The notes below the pieces were generated by a model, which was not told where the DNA came from, did not search any database, and saw only the letters and a list, made by a program, of their open reading frames with translations. Made by a program: the position numbers and the translations under genes. Of a DNA stretch of 64,000 bases, positions 11,456-21,722 are shown one piece after another. Source of the DNA: Entoloma clypeatum (Eukaryota; Basidiomycota; Agaricomycetes; Agaricales; Entolomataceae); the NCBI GenBank assembly GCA_963565915.1, contig OY751486.1:1860001-1924000 (forward strand), written 5' to 3'. Position 1 is the stretch's first letter. Each line of letters starts with the position of its first letter.

Positions 11456-12168
11456 TGTTATATCCGTCTCCAAATCTCCGATCCACTCCGATAGTCCTCC
11501 GACATTCCGGACATCCGTTACCTCCGCATCTCCGCATGTTGCCATCGTGCATTTCATATTCATAACTCCATGCCTTTATGCATTTCATATTCATATTCCC
11601 GTTTACTTATGCATCGCCTTTTCCGCATGGTCCGTTGACCGACATCTCCAATGTTCGTTACAGTCGCTGGCAACTTACGCCACAACTCCGGACCTACTCC
11701 GACCATCTCCGTAAAGTAATCACATTTAGATATTTAAGCTCGTACCATACCTGTAGTTCCTCAGTTCGAATATCAACAAAGTTCACTCCTCTACTCTCGT
11801 TTCATGCCAGAGATTCTCGCCATGGTACAATACGCCGACGACATCATCATCTATTGCTCTTCTTCCATCGTTACTCTTCGACGAGCTCAGTACTGTGTCC
11901 GAGTCACAACTCTGACGTCGTCCGACCATTTCCACGTCAACGTGTCTCTCACCGAGATCTCTCCGAGGACCTCCGCACCTCCGACCCCTCCTCCGACCTC
12001 TTGAAATTGGGACACCTTATCCAACAAACGGCGGCGCAACACATACGTTGAAGCCACGTCCCTCCCCTTCGTCGTTCCTCCGCATTTCCGGAGTTCCGCT
12101 CCGGTCTCAGTCTTACGTCCGACCTCCGACGGACTCCGACGAAGCTCCGACGTTTCACCTACTTAACA
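11456..12168 (+). repeat. 5' LTR of Ty3 element 1
   Basis: 713 bp, beginning TGTTATATCCG and ending ACTTAACA. It matches the 3' LTR at 18175-18887 over the full length with only scattered differences. Open frames read inside it on either strand occur identically in the other LTR copies and are not genes. Confidence 0.95.
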
Positions 12169-12208
12169 GTATATTCGAACTCAAACCGTTTTTGGATTCC
12201 TGCTAGTC

Positions 12209-13384
12209 ATGGCACTCCGAAACACCAAGACAGCAAAAGCCGCAGAAGCTGGCACTTCTAGGCAGCAAGTTCTACAAAATGTTGAAGAACGTTTAACAGA
12301 ACTATCCCCCGTAACTCCGACTACTCCGACACCTCCGGGTTTTCAGACACCTCCGGGTTTTCAGCCCATCACACCTCCGCATAATATTCCGATCCCCACT
12401 TCCCCCATACAATCCGCACCCCCGTCTCCTCAGAATATTTTCGGCCCACAAGCCCTTGCGGATGCTTTCGTCTTAATGACCAATGAACTCAAACACAGCA
12501 AAGGTCACAAGCATCACAAAAAGGCTAAGGATCCGGACACCTTCGACGGTTCCGATCCCCGGAAACTGAACCAGTTCATCCTCCAATGCACATTGTTTTT
12601 CCGCGACAACTCCGAGTATGACGATGACTCTGCCAAAATCACTCTCGCCATCTCTTTCCTCCGAGGCACAGCTCTCGATTATTTCGAGCATTTCATCATC
12701 GAACCGGACCCGGACAACCCCCCGGACTGGTACGAAGATTGGTCCGAGTTCCTCCGCACACTCCGCTCAGAATTCGGGGTCATTGACCCCGTTGCGGATG
12801 CTGCCGACTCTCTGGACAATCTCAAAATGCGCGAAAATCAACACATTCTCAAGTATAATGTCGAGTTCACACGCCTTGCTGCCAAAACGCACTGGGACAG
12901 CTCCGCCCTGCATCACCGGTACTACTCCGGGTTGGCGGAGCGGATTAAAGATGTCCTTGGGACTCAAGTAAAGCCAAGCACGTTACCAGCACTCAGGGAG
13001 CTAGCACAAACCATCGATGCTCGCCACTGGGAACGTCAGCGCGAGAAATCCCGCTCCGACAAATCCGCATCCAAATCCGACAAATCCGAAGCTAAAACCC
13101 CCTCCGCAAACTCCGATAAAAACTCCAAAGCCAAACCGCAGACACAGAACCAGGGCAAACAGTCGAAGCCTTCCTCCGCTCCCAAGTCCGACATCTCCGA
13201 CAAACTCGGAAAAGACGGAAAGTTAACTCCGGAGGAACGCAAACGCCGTTTTGACAACAACCTCTGTATGTTTTGTGGCAAAGCTGGACACGTCGCGAAA
13301 GATTGCCTGAAGTCTTCGTCCTCCGCCTCTAAGGCTAAGGCGCGCGCTGCCCAAGCCAAGACCACGGACGAAACAAAAAATTAG
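12209..13384 (+). CDS. gag: Gag of Ty3 element 1
   Basis: 391 residues, intact, starting 41 bp after the 5' LTR. A proline-rich N-terminus ([17 protein letters not shown]) precedes a capsid-like retrotransposon gag domain (around residues 95-270, with [20 protein letters not shown] and [18 protein letters not shown]). A basic, Lys/Ser-rich linker follows, then one CCHC zinc knuckle ([14 protein letters not shown], near residues 353-366). It should form the cytoplasmic virus-like particle and bind the element RNA. The ORF ends TAG directly after a slippery heptamer, which suggests that protease/pol is made by -1 frameshifting. A frameshifted, truncated copy lies at 40228-41103. Confidence 0.93.
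   Translation: MALRNTKTAKAAEAGTSRQQVLQNVEERLTELSPVTPTTPTPPGFQTPPGFQPITPPHNIPIPTSPIQSAPPSPQNIFGPQALADAFVLMTNELKHSKGHKHHKKAKDPDTFDGSDPRKLNQFILQCTLFFRDNSEYDDDSAKITLAISFLRGTALDYFEHFIIEPDPDNPPDWYEDWSEFLRTLRSEFGVIDPVADAADSLDNLKMRENQHILKYNVEFTRLAAKTHWDSSALHHRYYSGLAERIKDVLGTQVKPSTLPALRELAQTIDARHWERQREKSRSDKSASKSDKSEAKTPSANSDKNSKAKPQTQNQGKQSKPSSAPKSDISDKLGKDGKLTPEERKRRFDNNLCMFCGKAGHVAKDCLKSSSSASKAKARAAQAKTTDETKN
13375..13384 (+). promoter_or_regulatory. Candidate -1 ribosomal frameshift site at the gag stop
   Basis: In the gag frame the last codons read aca aaa aat tag. The heptamer A_AAA_AAT (13375-13381) fits the X_XXY_YYZ slippery pattern. A -1 shift puts ribosomes exactly into the frame that encodes the protease (tta gcg ggc...), bypassing the gag TAG at 13382-13384. 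I did not identify a downstream pseudoknot. Confidence 0.55.
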
Positions 13385-13839
13385 CGGGCAGTCCACAGGA
13401 CTCTGTACGGCCTGAGGACTGCGTTGAACCCATCCGTACTACCGCTCTACTCAACGCTTCCGCTCTTTCCGATCCCAATTCCCTCCGTGTCCGACTTACA
13501 TCTCCGCTTATCTCCGATTCTCCTCCGGTAGTCGCCCTTGTCGACTCCGGCTCTACCCATTGTTTTATTGACTCCCGTTATGCTTCATCCTATAAACTCC
13601 CTTTCACCTCCATACCTCCGATCGAACTTAAATTATTTGACGGAACGTCCAACTCCGTCATTACTCAGGCGGTTGATCTCCCTGTATACTTTTCCTCCGG
13701 TGAATATATGGCCATTACAGCCTACGTGACTCCGCTCGATTCCTCCTGTTCTATGGTTCTTGGATACAACTGGCTCACCCGCTACAATCCTATGATTGAC
13801 TGGGTATTGGGCAGTATTACTTTCCGCCACAGCTCTTGA
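13381..13839 (+). CDS. Aspartic protease of Ty3 element 1
   Basis: Open in the -1 frame relative to gag, from the gag stop to a TGA at 13837-13839. It contains the retropepsin active-site motif [14 protein letters not shown] (DSG at about 13543-13551) and a later conserved block [17 protein letters not shown], typical of Ty3 proteases just before the RT region. It would process the Gag-Pol polyprotein. The RT frame begins at 13836, another -1 step with no obvious slippery sequence (tct tga), so a one-base deletion may separate protease from RT in this copy. The alternative, that the second step is also programmed, cannot be excluded. Confidence 0.8.
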   Translation, partial: LAGSPQDSVRPEDCVEPIRTTALLNASALSDPNSLRVRLTSPLISDSPPVVALVDSGSTHCFIDSRYASSYKLPFTSIPPIELKLFDGTSNSVITQAVDLPVYFSSGEYMAITAYVTPLDSSCSMVLGYNWLTRYNPMIDWVLGSITFRHSS

Positions 13840-16800
13840 AGGAGTCTCCGACCTTGACGTCTTCTGCCAGGTCAGCTCCGCTACCTCCGCAGACCTCTCC
13901 CGATACTCCGACCTCCGACTCCGGCATACCCGCTGCAACTCCGGACATTGTTCCGAATATTGCATTGATAAATGCAGCCACATTTGTGCGCGCTTGCAAA
14001 CTTCCGGGTGCCCAATCTTTCCGAATTCACCTCTCCGACCACACGATCTCCGCCCAATCTGTTTCCATGTCCGAGGAACCTCTGGACCTCTCCCATATCC
14101 CAGAGGATTATCACGATTTTGCCGATGTTTTTAGCAAGACAAAAGCAGACACCCTCGCTCCGCATCGTCCGTATGACCTCCGCATCGAGTTAGAAGACGG
14201 ATCGACTCCCCCTATTGGCCCTATGTACTCCATTTCACAATCCGAACTATCTGCCCTGCGAAACTTCATAGACGAACATTTGGCCATTGGTTTCATTCGC
14301 CCCTCTCGCTCTCCGCATGGCGCTCCAGTCCTCTTTGTTCGAAAGAAGGATGGTTCCCTCCGCCTGTGCGTCGACTATCGGGGCCTGAACAATGTTACCA
14401 AGAAGGATCAATACCCTCTTCCGCTCATCTCCGACCTCCTTTCCACTGCCGGAAAAGCACGTGTTTATCCCACTCTCGATCTCCAGCATGCATATCATCT
14501 TGTCCGCATTGCCGACGGAGATGAATGGAAACCCGCTTTCCGCACTCGTTACGGATCGTTTGAATGGCTTGTTATGCCTTTTGGACTATCCAACGCCCCT
14601 GCCGCTTTTCAGCGATTTGTGAATGATATCTTCAGTGACCTCCTCGATGTTACAGTGGTGGTCTACCTCGACGACATTCTCATTTACTCCGACGACCCCG
14701 CCAAGCACCCCGACGATGTCAAGGAAGTTCTCCGACGTCTCCGCAAGAATGGACTTTACGTCCGCTCCGACAAGTGCGAATTTTCTGTCGACACAGTCGA
14801 ATATCTTGGTTTCATCCTTTCTCCCTCCGGTCTCCGCATGTCCGAAAACAAGGTGAAGACCATCCAAGAGTGGCCCGAACCTCGAAAAGTGAAGGACGTA
14901 CAGTCTTTCCTTGGATTCGCGAATTTCTATCGACGTTTCATTCACGGTTATTCGGACATCGTTGTTCCGCTCACCCGACTCACCCGGAAGGGTACCCCGT
15001 TCCGTTTCTCCGACTCCGCACGGAGTGCGTTCAACGAGTTGAAACTCGCTTTTACCAAAGCACCAGTCCTCACTCATTGGATTCCTGATCGACCTATTAT
15101 CATCGAGACGGACGCCTCCGACTACGCACTTGGTGCTATTTTGTCCATCCGGACCTCCGATGAGGAGATACACCCAGTAGCGTTCCACTCCCGCACCTTC
15201 ACCGCCCCGGAACTCAACTACGACACGCACGACAAGGAGTTACTTGCTATCCATGAAGCATTCAAGGTATGGCGACATTACCTTGAAGGCTCTGCTGCTC
15301 CGATCGACGTTGTCACGGACCACAAGAACCTGGAGTACTTCGCCACTACAAAGGTTCTCACCCGCCGACAGGCCCGGTGGTCCGAGTTCCTCTCTCAGTT
15401 CAATCTCTTGATTCGCTTCCGCCCCGGACGTCTCGGTACCAAGCCGGACTCTTTGACTAGACGATGGGACGTCTATCCCAAAGAGGGGAATAGCGACTAT
15501 GCGTCGGTAAACCCAAGCAATTTCCGACCAGTCTTCTCCCAAGAACAGCTATCCGCATCGCTCCGAGCTACGGAGTTGTTCACCCCCGTCCTCCGCGCCA
15601 CAGTCATCATGGACACTGAACAGTTACATTCCGACATCCTCCGTTCACTCCCATCCGACCCAATCTATGCCGACCATCTCAAGGAGCCAAAACCGCACTG
15701 GTCCGTAGACTCCGACGGTTTCCTCCGTCATAGTGGTCGCATCTATGTCCCCGACTCCGATGACCTCCGACTCCGCATCCTCCGCAACAAGCACGACCAT
15801 ATTCTCTCCGGACACCCCGGACAAAACAAGACAGTTAGTCTCATTCAACGAGATTATACTTGGCCTGGTGTTCGAGACTTTGTCAAAAAGTACTGCAAAT
15901 CCTGCACCACTTGCATGCGCTCTAAACCTCAACGCCACAAGCCTTATGGTATGCTGAAGCAACTCCCAGTTCCGAACCTTCCGTGGAACTCCATATCCAT
16001 GGACTTCATCGAGACACTTCCGACCTCCGGCGGTTTTGACGCAATCCTCGTTATTGTTGACCGAATGACAAAACAAAGCATTTTTGTTCCGACTACGATC
16101 CACTGCACCTCCGAAGATTTAGCCACCTTGTTCATCCTGCATGTGTTCTCCAAGCACGGAGTACCGGAACATGTCACCTCCGACCGAGGCCCGGAGTTCG
16201 TCTCCCGCTTTTTCCGCTCCCTCGGAAAAGCCCTCAACATGACTCTGCATTTCACCTCTGGATATCATCCTGAAGGCGACGGCCAAACTGAACGTACCAA
16301 CCAAACCTTGGAACAGTACCTCCGCATTTTCTGTAACTATCAACAGGACAACTGGTCCGAACTACTTCCGCTTGCGGAGTTCGCGTACAACAATGCTCCG
16401 AGTGCTACGACCGGGATCTCGCCTTTCTTTGCCAATAAAGGATATCATCCGAACCTCTCCGTTCATCCGGAGCGCGACCTCGCATCCGCCCGTGCCCGAC
16501 AATTCTTCGTAGACCTGGACGAGCTTCACCAAGAGCTCAAATCTACAATCCTAGAGGCTCAACGACGTTATCAAGGCCCCGCCGATCTCCGGCGTGCTCC
16601 GCCTCCTCCGCTCGAAGTAGGACAGCAAGCTTTTGTGAAGGCCAAGTTTTTCCGCACTACACGACCCTCCAAAAAGCTGTCTGAAAAGTACCTTGGCCCT
16701 TTTGACATCCTTGCCAGGAATGGTACACACTCTTACACCCTCCGACTTCCGGACACCATACGCGGTGTTCACCCCATTTTCCACATCTCCATGCTGGAGC

Positions 16801-17078
16801 CATCTGTTCCGAACGACATTCCGAACCGGACAGCAACTCCGCCTCCCCCGATCGACGTTGAAGGAGAAGTGGAATACGAAATCGCCGAAATCCTTGACAC
16901 CAAACTGGATCGGCGGTGTTCTTGCAAACTGCTCTACCTAGTCCGTTGGCTAGGCTATGAAGGAACTGATGAGGAACAGTCATGGCTACCCGCCACGGAA
17001 CTCGAACACGCGACGGACTTAGTCGCGGACTTCCACTCCGCGTATCCGGAGAAACCGGGCCCCTTATCACGCCTATAG
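13836..17078 (+). CDS. pol: Pol of Ty3 element 1: RT, RNase H, integrase, chromodomain
   Basis: 1080 open residues. The RT has motif A in TLDLQHAYH (near residue 212) and YLDD in [12 protein letters not shown] (near 277). RNase H follows with [11 protein letters not shown] (near 424) and [11 protein letters not shown]. The integrase has an HHCC zinc region ([11 protein letters not shown]...CKSCTTC) and catalytic D, D, E in SMDFIETLP (about 721), TSDRGPEF (about 781) and [10 protein letters not shown] (about 817). A GPF motif (YLGPFDI) precedes a C-terminal chromodomain (EYEIAEILD...[20 protein letters not shown], about 1010-1070), which in this family directs integration to heterochromatin. 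No stop interrupts it and all catalytic residues are present. Only the frame step from protease (see 13381) casts doubt on activity. Its C-terminus, [16 protein letters not shown], is nearly repeated at the right edge of the window. Confidence 0.94.
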   Translation: MKESPTLTSSARSAPLPPQTSPDTPTSDSGIPAATPDIVPNIALINAATFVRACKLPGAQSFRIHLSDHTISAQSVSMSEEPLDLSHIPEDYHDFADVFSKTKADTLAPHRPYDLRIELEDGSTPPIGPMYSISQSELSALRNFIDEHLAIGFIRPSRSPHGAPVLFVRKKDGSLRLCVDYRGLNNVTKKDQYPLPLISDLLSTAGKARVYPTLDLQHAYHLVRIADGDEWKPAFRTRYGSFEWLVMPFGLSNAPAAFQRFVNDIFSDLLDVTVVVYLDDILIYSDDPAKHPDDVKEVLRRLRKNGLYVRSDKCEFSVDTVEYLGFILSPSGLRMSENKVKTIQEWPEPRKVKDVQSFLGFANFYRRFIHGYSDIVVPLTRLTRKGTPFRFSDSARSAFNELKLAFTKAPVLTHWIPDRPIIIETDASDYALGAILSIRTSDEEIHPVAFHSRTFTAPELNYDTHDKELLAIHEAFKVWRHYLEGSAAPIDVVTDHKNLEYFATTKVLTRRQARWSEFLSQFNLLIRFRPGRLGTKPDSLTRRWDVYPKEGNSDYASVNPSNFRPVFSQEQLSASLRATELFTPVLRATVIMDTEQLHSDILRSLPSDPIYADHLKEPKPHWSVDSDGFLRHSGRIYVPDSDDLRLRILRNKHDHILSGHPGQNKTVSLIQRDYTWPGVRDFVKKYCKSCTTCMRSKPQRHKPYGMLKQLPVPNLPWNSISMDFIETLPTSGGFDAILVIVDRMTKQSIFVPTTIHCTSEDLATLFILHVFSKHGVPEHVTSDRGPEFVSRFFRSLGKALNMTLHFTSGYHPEGDGQTERTNQTLEQYLRIFCNYQQDNWSELLPLAEFAYNNAPSATTGISPFFANKGYHPNLSVHPERDLASARARQFFVDLDELHQELKSTILEAQRRYQGPADLRRAPPPPLEVGQQAFVKAKFFRTTRPSKKLSEKYLGPFDILARNGTHSYTLRLPDTIRGVHPIFHISMLEPSVPNDIPNRTATPPPPIDVEGEVEYEIAEILDTKLDRRCSCKLLYLVRWLGYEGTDEEQSWLPATELEHATDLVADFHSAYPEKPGPLSRL

Positions 17079-17136
17079 AACCGCGCAAGACTCATATTGC
17101 AAAAAATAATAAAAAAGAAACTAGGGGGGGAAGGGG

Positions 17137-18148
17137 CTACTGGGTTTTGGCCTTTTTGGCCGGCGGACCGTCATCCTCCGACCCTTCCTCCGACTCCTCC
17201 GTTGTTTCCCCTGTTTCTTCCTCCGCTTCCCCCGCCCGTTTCCTCTCCTCCGCTCTCTTCGCCTGTTTTTTCTCCTCCTCCTCTTTCTCCGCTTGCAGTT
17301 CCGCAAGCTCCCCCTCGTCCAACCCCTCGTCCTTCTCGTCGTCCTCTTCCGCACTTTTCGCCTCCCCTCCGTCATCCTCCGACTCCGGAGCCGCCGCCTC
17401 CAGCAAGAAGTTCCGGTAGGCGAGGTGGTTGTTTAGAATTTGCAGCTGCCGGAGCAGCGCCCAACCGACCCTCGCCGACCGCTCCTCTCTCTCCTCCAGA
17501 GCCTCCCGGAGCTCCCGGAGCTCCTCCGCGACCCCTGCGCCGCAGCAGCTCTTCGCCCCGCTCGGGCCCGCAACCTCCGCGACAGCCTCCTCCGTTTTTC
17601 CGTGTTTCCGCTTCGCCCGTGTCTCGCCAATTTTCAGGCAAACTCGTTTGCCGTCTTTGCACCGCTGGCATGCGGTGCCCTTCCCCTGCCTAAGGATTGT
17701 CAGTAAGAAGAAAGAAAATGGAGGTGGGCACTCACAACGCCCACTTGCATTCCACCTTCGCCTGCGCACAGGCCTGACACGCCTCCCCCCGGACCTCCGA
17801 CTCCTCCGCTCCGCTCTCCGCCCTCTGCTTCCCCATTTTCGTTGTTTTCTTCCGCTCCGCCTCCGCCTTCGCCTCCGCCTCTGCCTTCTTCTTCGCCTCT
17901 GCCTCCCTTGCCCTCCTCTTGGCCTCCGCCTTCTTCCTTGCCTCCGCCTCCTCTTTCTCCTTGCGTATCTGCGCAAGACGGCGCAGGAGCTCCTCTTCGG
18001 AGTCGTCTAGGTTGGCACTGGATCGGGTGGGCTGCGTGCTCGAGCCTTGGGGCATGTTGGTGGTAACTGGAAGAAACCCTTGAAGCCGCTCATCTCCGTT
18101 AAATAACCGAGACCACATGACCTTGTTTATTTTCTCGCGGTCTTCCAT
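17137..18148 (-). CDS. Opposite-strand spliced gene of Ty3 element 1, paired C-x2-C-x6-C motifs
   Basis: Minus-strand exons 18148-17736 and 17689-17137, GT-AG intron of 46 bp, 321 residues. It starts just inside the 3' LTR boundary and ends 58 bp from the pol stop, tail to tail with pol. Layout: a short N-terminus; a long charged coiled coil of Lys/Arg/Ala/Glu (about 50-101); C-x2-C-x6-C at 124/127/134 (CQACAQAKVEC); the intron; a second C-x2-C-x6-C at 145/148/155 (CQRCKDGKRVC); a second coiled-coil/acidic region; and a C-terminal basic stretch (PPAKKAKTQ) that could be a nuclear signal. A gene with the same layout and an intron at the same place lies at 62877-63859 beside a related Ty3 end. 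The function is unknown. The cysteine pairs suggest zinc and possibly nucleic-acid binding, but this is not a classical zinc finger or Zn2Cys6 cluster. Confidence 0.82.
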
Positions 18149-18174
18149 GGGTGTCAGACCTAAGAGGGGAATAC

Positions 18175-18887
18175 TGTTATATCCGTCTCCGAATCTCCGA
18201 TCCACTCCGATAGTCCTCCGACATTCCGGACATCCGTTACCTCCGCATCTCCGCACGTTGCCATCGTGCATTTCATATTCATAACTCCATGCCTTTATGC
18301 ATTTCATATTCATATTCCCGTTTACTTATGCATCGCCTTTTCCGCATGGTCCGTTGACCGACATCTCCAATGTTCGTTACAGTTGCTGGCAACTTACGCC
18401 ACAACTCCGGACCTACTCCGACCATCTCCGTAAAGTAATCACATTTAGATATTTAAGCTCGTACCATACCTGTAGTTCCTCAGTTCGAATATCAACAAAG
18501 TTCACTCCTCTTCTCTCGTTTCATGCCAGAGATTCTCGCCGTGGTACAATACGCCGACGACATCATCATCTACTGCTCTTCCTCCATCATTGCCCTTCGA
18601 CGAGCTCAGTACTGTGTCCGAGTCACAACTCCGACGTCGTCCGACCATTTCCACGTCAACGTGTCTCTCACCGAGATCTCTCCGAGGACCTCCGCACCTC
18701 CGACCCCTCCTCCGACCTCTTGAAATTGGGACACCTTATCCAACAAACGGCGGCGCAACACATACATTGAAGCCACGTCCCTCCCCTTCGTCGTTCCTCC
18801 GCATTTCCGGAGTTCCGCTCCGGTCTCAGTCTTACGTCCGACCTCCGACGGACTCCGACGAAGCTCCGACGTTTCACCTACTTAACA
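18175..18887 (+). repeat. 3' LTR of Ty3 element 1
   Basis: 713 bp, TGTTATATCCG to ACTTAACA, directly after the polypurine tract at about 18161-18174 and followed by the CTTTC target duplication. The initiation region for the opposite-strand gene probably lies in or next to this LTR, since its first ATG is only 27 bp away. Confidence 0.95.
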
Positions 18888-19097
18888 CTTTCACGGAACT
18901 TCTTCTAGAATTTATCTTATCTAAAAGGGTCTGCAGATCGCCATGCACCCTGAGGAAATAGCGTGTGGAGCAACGGGTTTGCCAGTAATGCAGTTTTTGC
19001 TTAAAATATGTTCTTTCAGCTGCATCAGCCCATTCACATCATCATCTAGGCACCCTCAGCCTCTCTGCTGCCTTGTTCATACCTTCTCCCATCTGCT

Positions 19098-20544
19098 ATG
19101 CCAAAGTCAAAATCTGGCCGTCACCACCAGACTGTGTAAGTCACCTTCCTTACTGCCAGTCGATCATAATCTCACTCAATTCGTCAGTTATTCTTCTGAT
19201 GATGCCGCCTCCATCGTCAGTAACAGTGACAGGGAGGCACAGGTGACGCCTCACATTTCCAAGATCCGGCAGGCTACTCCCCAAGCTCCCAAGAAGAAGG
19301 GTCGCGGCCATCCTAGAAAATTGGAACAAGAGTAAGCGCGCCCTCTGGTAATTTGATGGCCAACTCCTCTTATTGTATCAGAGTTGTCGACAAAACACCT
19401 GTTCCTGTCTGCACTACGCGGAGCAGGAAGAGAAAGGAAGAGTTGGTCTCTGAGCCCAGTAGCCCTCAACTGAAATACAACAGTTTCACTCGTCAGCAAA
19501 CATCTATGTCTGACAACTTCTCATCATAGCAAAAATCCCAAGAGGATGAAGGTTGAAGTCCTCATTGGCCCCCCAAGGTATGATCTCTTGCCGTTAGATG
19601 GGCTTCTGAGATTCCTACCTTTCGTCAACCCAGCAAAGCCAATCACGCGTACTGTGCCACTGTTGAGTGTGTTTCCCCCCCCTTCATAGCCAAGCACTTT
19701 GATAAACCCTCTGGCCTTTTAGGAAAACTGCTGCTGCAAAGCAGGCTAAATTGTCGGTGTCTGATCCAAGCTGCACGTCATCAGAATATCCTGATGATGA
19801 CATTTGGAAGTGAGCAGTTGGTTGATCTGGCAGACTGTAACGTTATTGCTGACAGGCCTTTTGCGCAGTCTGCTTCCCAACATTGAACAGTGCGTTCTCT
19901 TCAAGGAAGAGTTGGCCGACCCAGGCATGCTTCAGACATACTGGAATCTTCCTATCATTCAAACATGAGTATTAAGCATTCTGCATGTTATCTTGAAAGC
20001 TAACTGCAAAGGCAGGGGCTGCAGGATGGTTGGGAAAGGTGGAGAACCAGATTGTTCATTTTTCTCCTTGTCTCTTGCCATAGAGGATATGGGTTACAAT
20101 TGGGAGTAAGCAGTTCTTCCTCACATTGGATGAGCCATACTCTGAAGCCAACATGCGTGCAGTTATTTCATCAAATTGGCAACTTTGTCTGGCCTCATCA
20201 GTCTGAATGTTGCAAACCTGGCCCGTTCTGACCCTAAAGACTTCAAGTTCCAGAAACCGCAAGGCTTTGACTCTTCATACTTGATGTACAAAGTCAACGC
20301 TTCGCCAGTTCTCTGCTATACCTTTGGAATTGCTAGTCGTGACACCACCTGCATCCCCATCAAGTTCAAAGACAACAAGGCTGCCAAGAGTTTTCCCCTA
20401 GTCCCTCAATCACTTGAGATTGATAGGAAGGTAGCGCTCATCTGTGAAGTTGCTAATCTAAAGGAATATGCCGCCTCCCTTTGGGGAAATGTCTTGTCTT
20501 TCCAAATGCGCCCTGGCTTCTGGAAAGAGGAAGGTGAGTCCTAA
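19098..20544 (+). CDS. Hypothetical multi-exon protein with an AT-hook-like motif
   Basis: ATG at 19098 (MPKSKSGRH...). An intron at about 19135-19190 joins it to SSDDAASIVSNSDREAQV, then KKKGRGHPRK, a short basic motif resembling an AT-hook. After a 50-bp intron comes TRSRKRKEELVSEPSSPQ. Further segments in different frames are KNPKRMKVEVLIGPP (about 19510-19577), EYPDDDIWK (about 19780), LLPNIEQCVLFKEELADPGM (about 19866) and a last large exon at about 20176-20544 with SLNVANLARSDPKDFKF, LCYTFGIASRD and YAASLWGNVLSFQM. From memory the order resembles an uncharacterised Agaricomycete family. Not every splice junction could be phased, so it may be decayed. It was divergent from the 10.5-11.4 kb gene before Ty3 element 1 inserted between them. 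Confidence 0.45.
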
Positions 20545-20566
20545 TCTAATCTCATTTTCCTGGAAG

Positions 20567-20582
20567 GTTAGGGGTTAGGGGA
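20567..20582 (-). repeat. Telomere-like repeat at the 3' end of the Penelope-like element
   Basis: On the + strand GGTTAGGGGTTAGGGG. Read with the Penelope element (minus strand) this is CCCCTAACCCCTAACC, the orientation expected if a telomeric G-strand end primed reverse transcription. A third near-copy (gattaggggtta) follows at about 20645. Only two good units are present, so chance is possible. Confidence 0.5.
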
Positions 20583-20707
20583 AGTAGTAGTTCCTTCACT
20601 AAGAAGGACTAAGGAAGGGGCGACTGTGGGGCCTGTGCCAAGTGGATTAGGGGTTAGTATTTCCGTCGCCAAGAGACGATGGAGGGAAGGAAGCGACTGG
20701 GGGCCTG

Positions 20708-20788
20708 TGCTGAGTGGACAATAGGACTTGGGGAAAGTCCAGGATCCTATTTCGGCCTTTAAAGGCCTCATCAGGTCCGAATACAGCA
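20708..20788 (-). ncRNA. Hammerhead ribozyme (type I topology)
   Basis: Minus strand, 5' to 3': stem I strand TGCTG-TATTC-GGAC; core CTGATGA; stem II GGCC-TTTAAA-GGCC; core GAAA; stem III TAGGA...TCCTA, with an extra internal pairing GGACTT/AAGTCC; UU cleavage site; stem I return GTCC-ACT-CAGCA. All invariant hammerhead positions are present: C3 U4 G5 A6 N G8 A9, G12 A13 A14, the A15.1-U16.1 pair and H17 = U. Stem I closes with GGAC/GUCC and, after an internal loop, TGCTG/CAGCA. Cleavage is predicted between + positions 20720 and 20719. Its location downstream of a Penelope-like RT on the same strand fits known hammerheads in such elements. No second copy was seen in the window. Confidence 0.82.
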
Positions 20789-21056
20789 ATTGGTTGAGTC
20801 ATCCATAGAACAATAGAACTATTGTTCCATGGGTCAACTGACTCTGCCTATTGTCCACCACGTTCACACAAACTGTCATCCGTGAGAGAAAAACACCACA
20901 CAGCGCTCACCGAGATTCAAATCGGACTTCAGGATTGAGGTAACACCCCTTTCTAGACAAGAAGGAGCACCTGATCCTTCTCCAGATCAGACAGGGTGAA
21001 ACCGATGACCCAATAAGAATCAGAGGTAAGGCTATGGGGAATCCCCATCACGGACC

Positions 21057-21361
21057 TGTTGAAACTTTTCCCATCACTTAGATTAGATTAGATTACATCA
21101 CGTGACTTTTACATATCTTCATTACATACTTGTTTGGTTGGTACAAACAGTAGTACGGTATATAAGACCAGGAAACTGTCAATATCAACAAGTTGTCTCT
21201 TGACTCTTAACCGCCTCCATCGCTCTTACCAGCCTCAACCGCTCTCACCAGCCTCACCCTCTCCAATCTATGTAAGTGGTCAGAACGGTATCGTAGAGTA
21301 CTTCCACTGTAGCCGGTTGCTTCAGTACACTTGCGGCTAGCGCCCAGGTGGAACTTCAACA
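21057..21361 (+). repeat. 5' LTR of the copia element
   Basis: 305 bp, preceded by GGACC. It contains the probable promoter (tatataagacc). The internal sequence starts ggttatgggcccc, a probable primer-binding region similar to the ggttattgggcccc after the copia LTR ending at 39172. Confidence 0.95.
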
Positions 21362-21722
21362 GGTTATGGGCCCCGGATAGCAGAGGGACTTGGGAAACGC
21401 TGGCAACAGCGAGTACCTGCCCACTCTACCCTGGTTGGCAAAGAACCGATTGAAAGATCTAGGTTCTGAGTCTTACTTCTTCACATATGAACCTGGGAAC
21501 GTCATTACGACAAGTACCTGTCATGAGGCGTCCCTAAGGGGATTGACATAGTACACTCCATGTGGAAACGTTGATCGCACCTTATACGTTTCTGACATAT
21601 AAAGGGTTTTCCCATGACCGCTATTCTTGAAGGGAATATGTCACAAGGAATCATTCAATTGTTTTCTCGAATCATATTCATAACACATCACTGATTGAGA
21701 ACCCTTTTTAGATTCATTTACA

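Larger units (their letters stand above)
11456..18887 (+). mobile_element. Complete Ty3 (Gypsy) chromovirus, element 1
   Basis: 7432-bp LTR retrotransposon with two 713-bp LTRs and a perfect 5-bp target duplication CTTTC (11451-11455 and 18888-18892). Order: 5' LTR, gag, protease, RT-RNase H-integrase-chromodomain, an opposite-strand spliced gene, a polypurine tract (aagaggggaatac) and the 3' LTR. The LTRs differ at roughly a dozen positions by eye, implying a fairly recent insertion. It landed between two divergent host-type genes. An inverted truncated relative lies at 40228-41860 and the 3' end of a related element at 62226-64000. Confidence 0.95.

Noticed and set aside
11578..12051. 157-residue frame in the LTR, repeated at 18297-18770 and similar frames on the other strand
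   Set aside because: It lies wholly within the Ty3 LTR and recurs in each LTR copy; no start context or domain, so it is a by-product of LTR sequence.
14586..15230. Long opposite-strand frames beneath pol (also 15645-16103, 16657-17088, 22334-22981)
   Set aside because: Shadows of the coding strand with no domain; unlike the antisense gene at 17137-18148 they have no coiled coil, cysteine pattern or counterpart elsewhere.
20190..20220. Second hammerhead core (ctcatcag near 20197)
   Set aside because: No GAAA and no stem II on the minus strand; chance match within an exon.
21134..21340. 68-residue frame, found again at 26603-26809
   Set aside because: Identical copies because the two copia LTRs are identical; not a gene.
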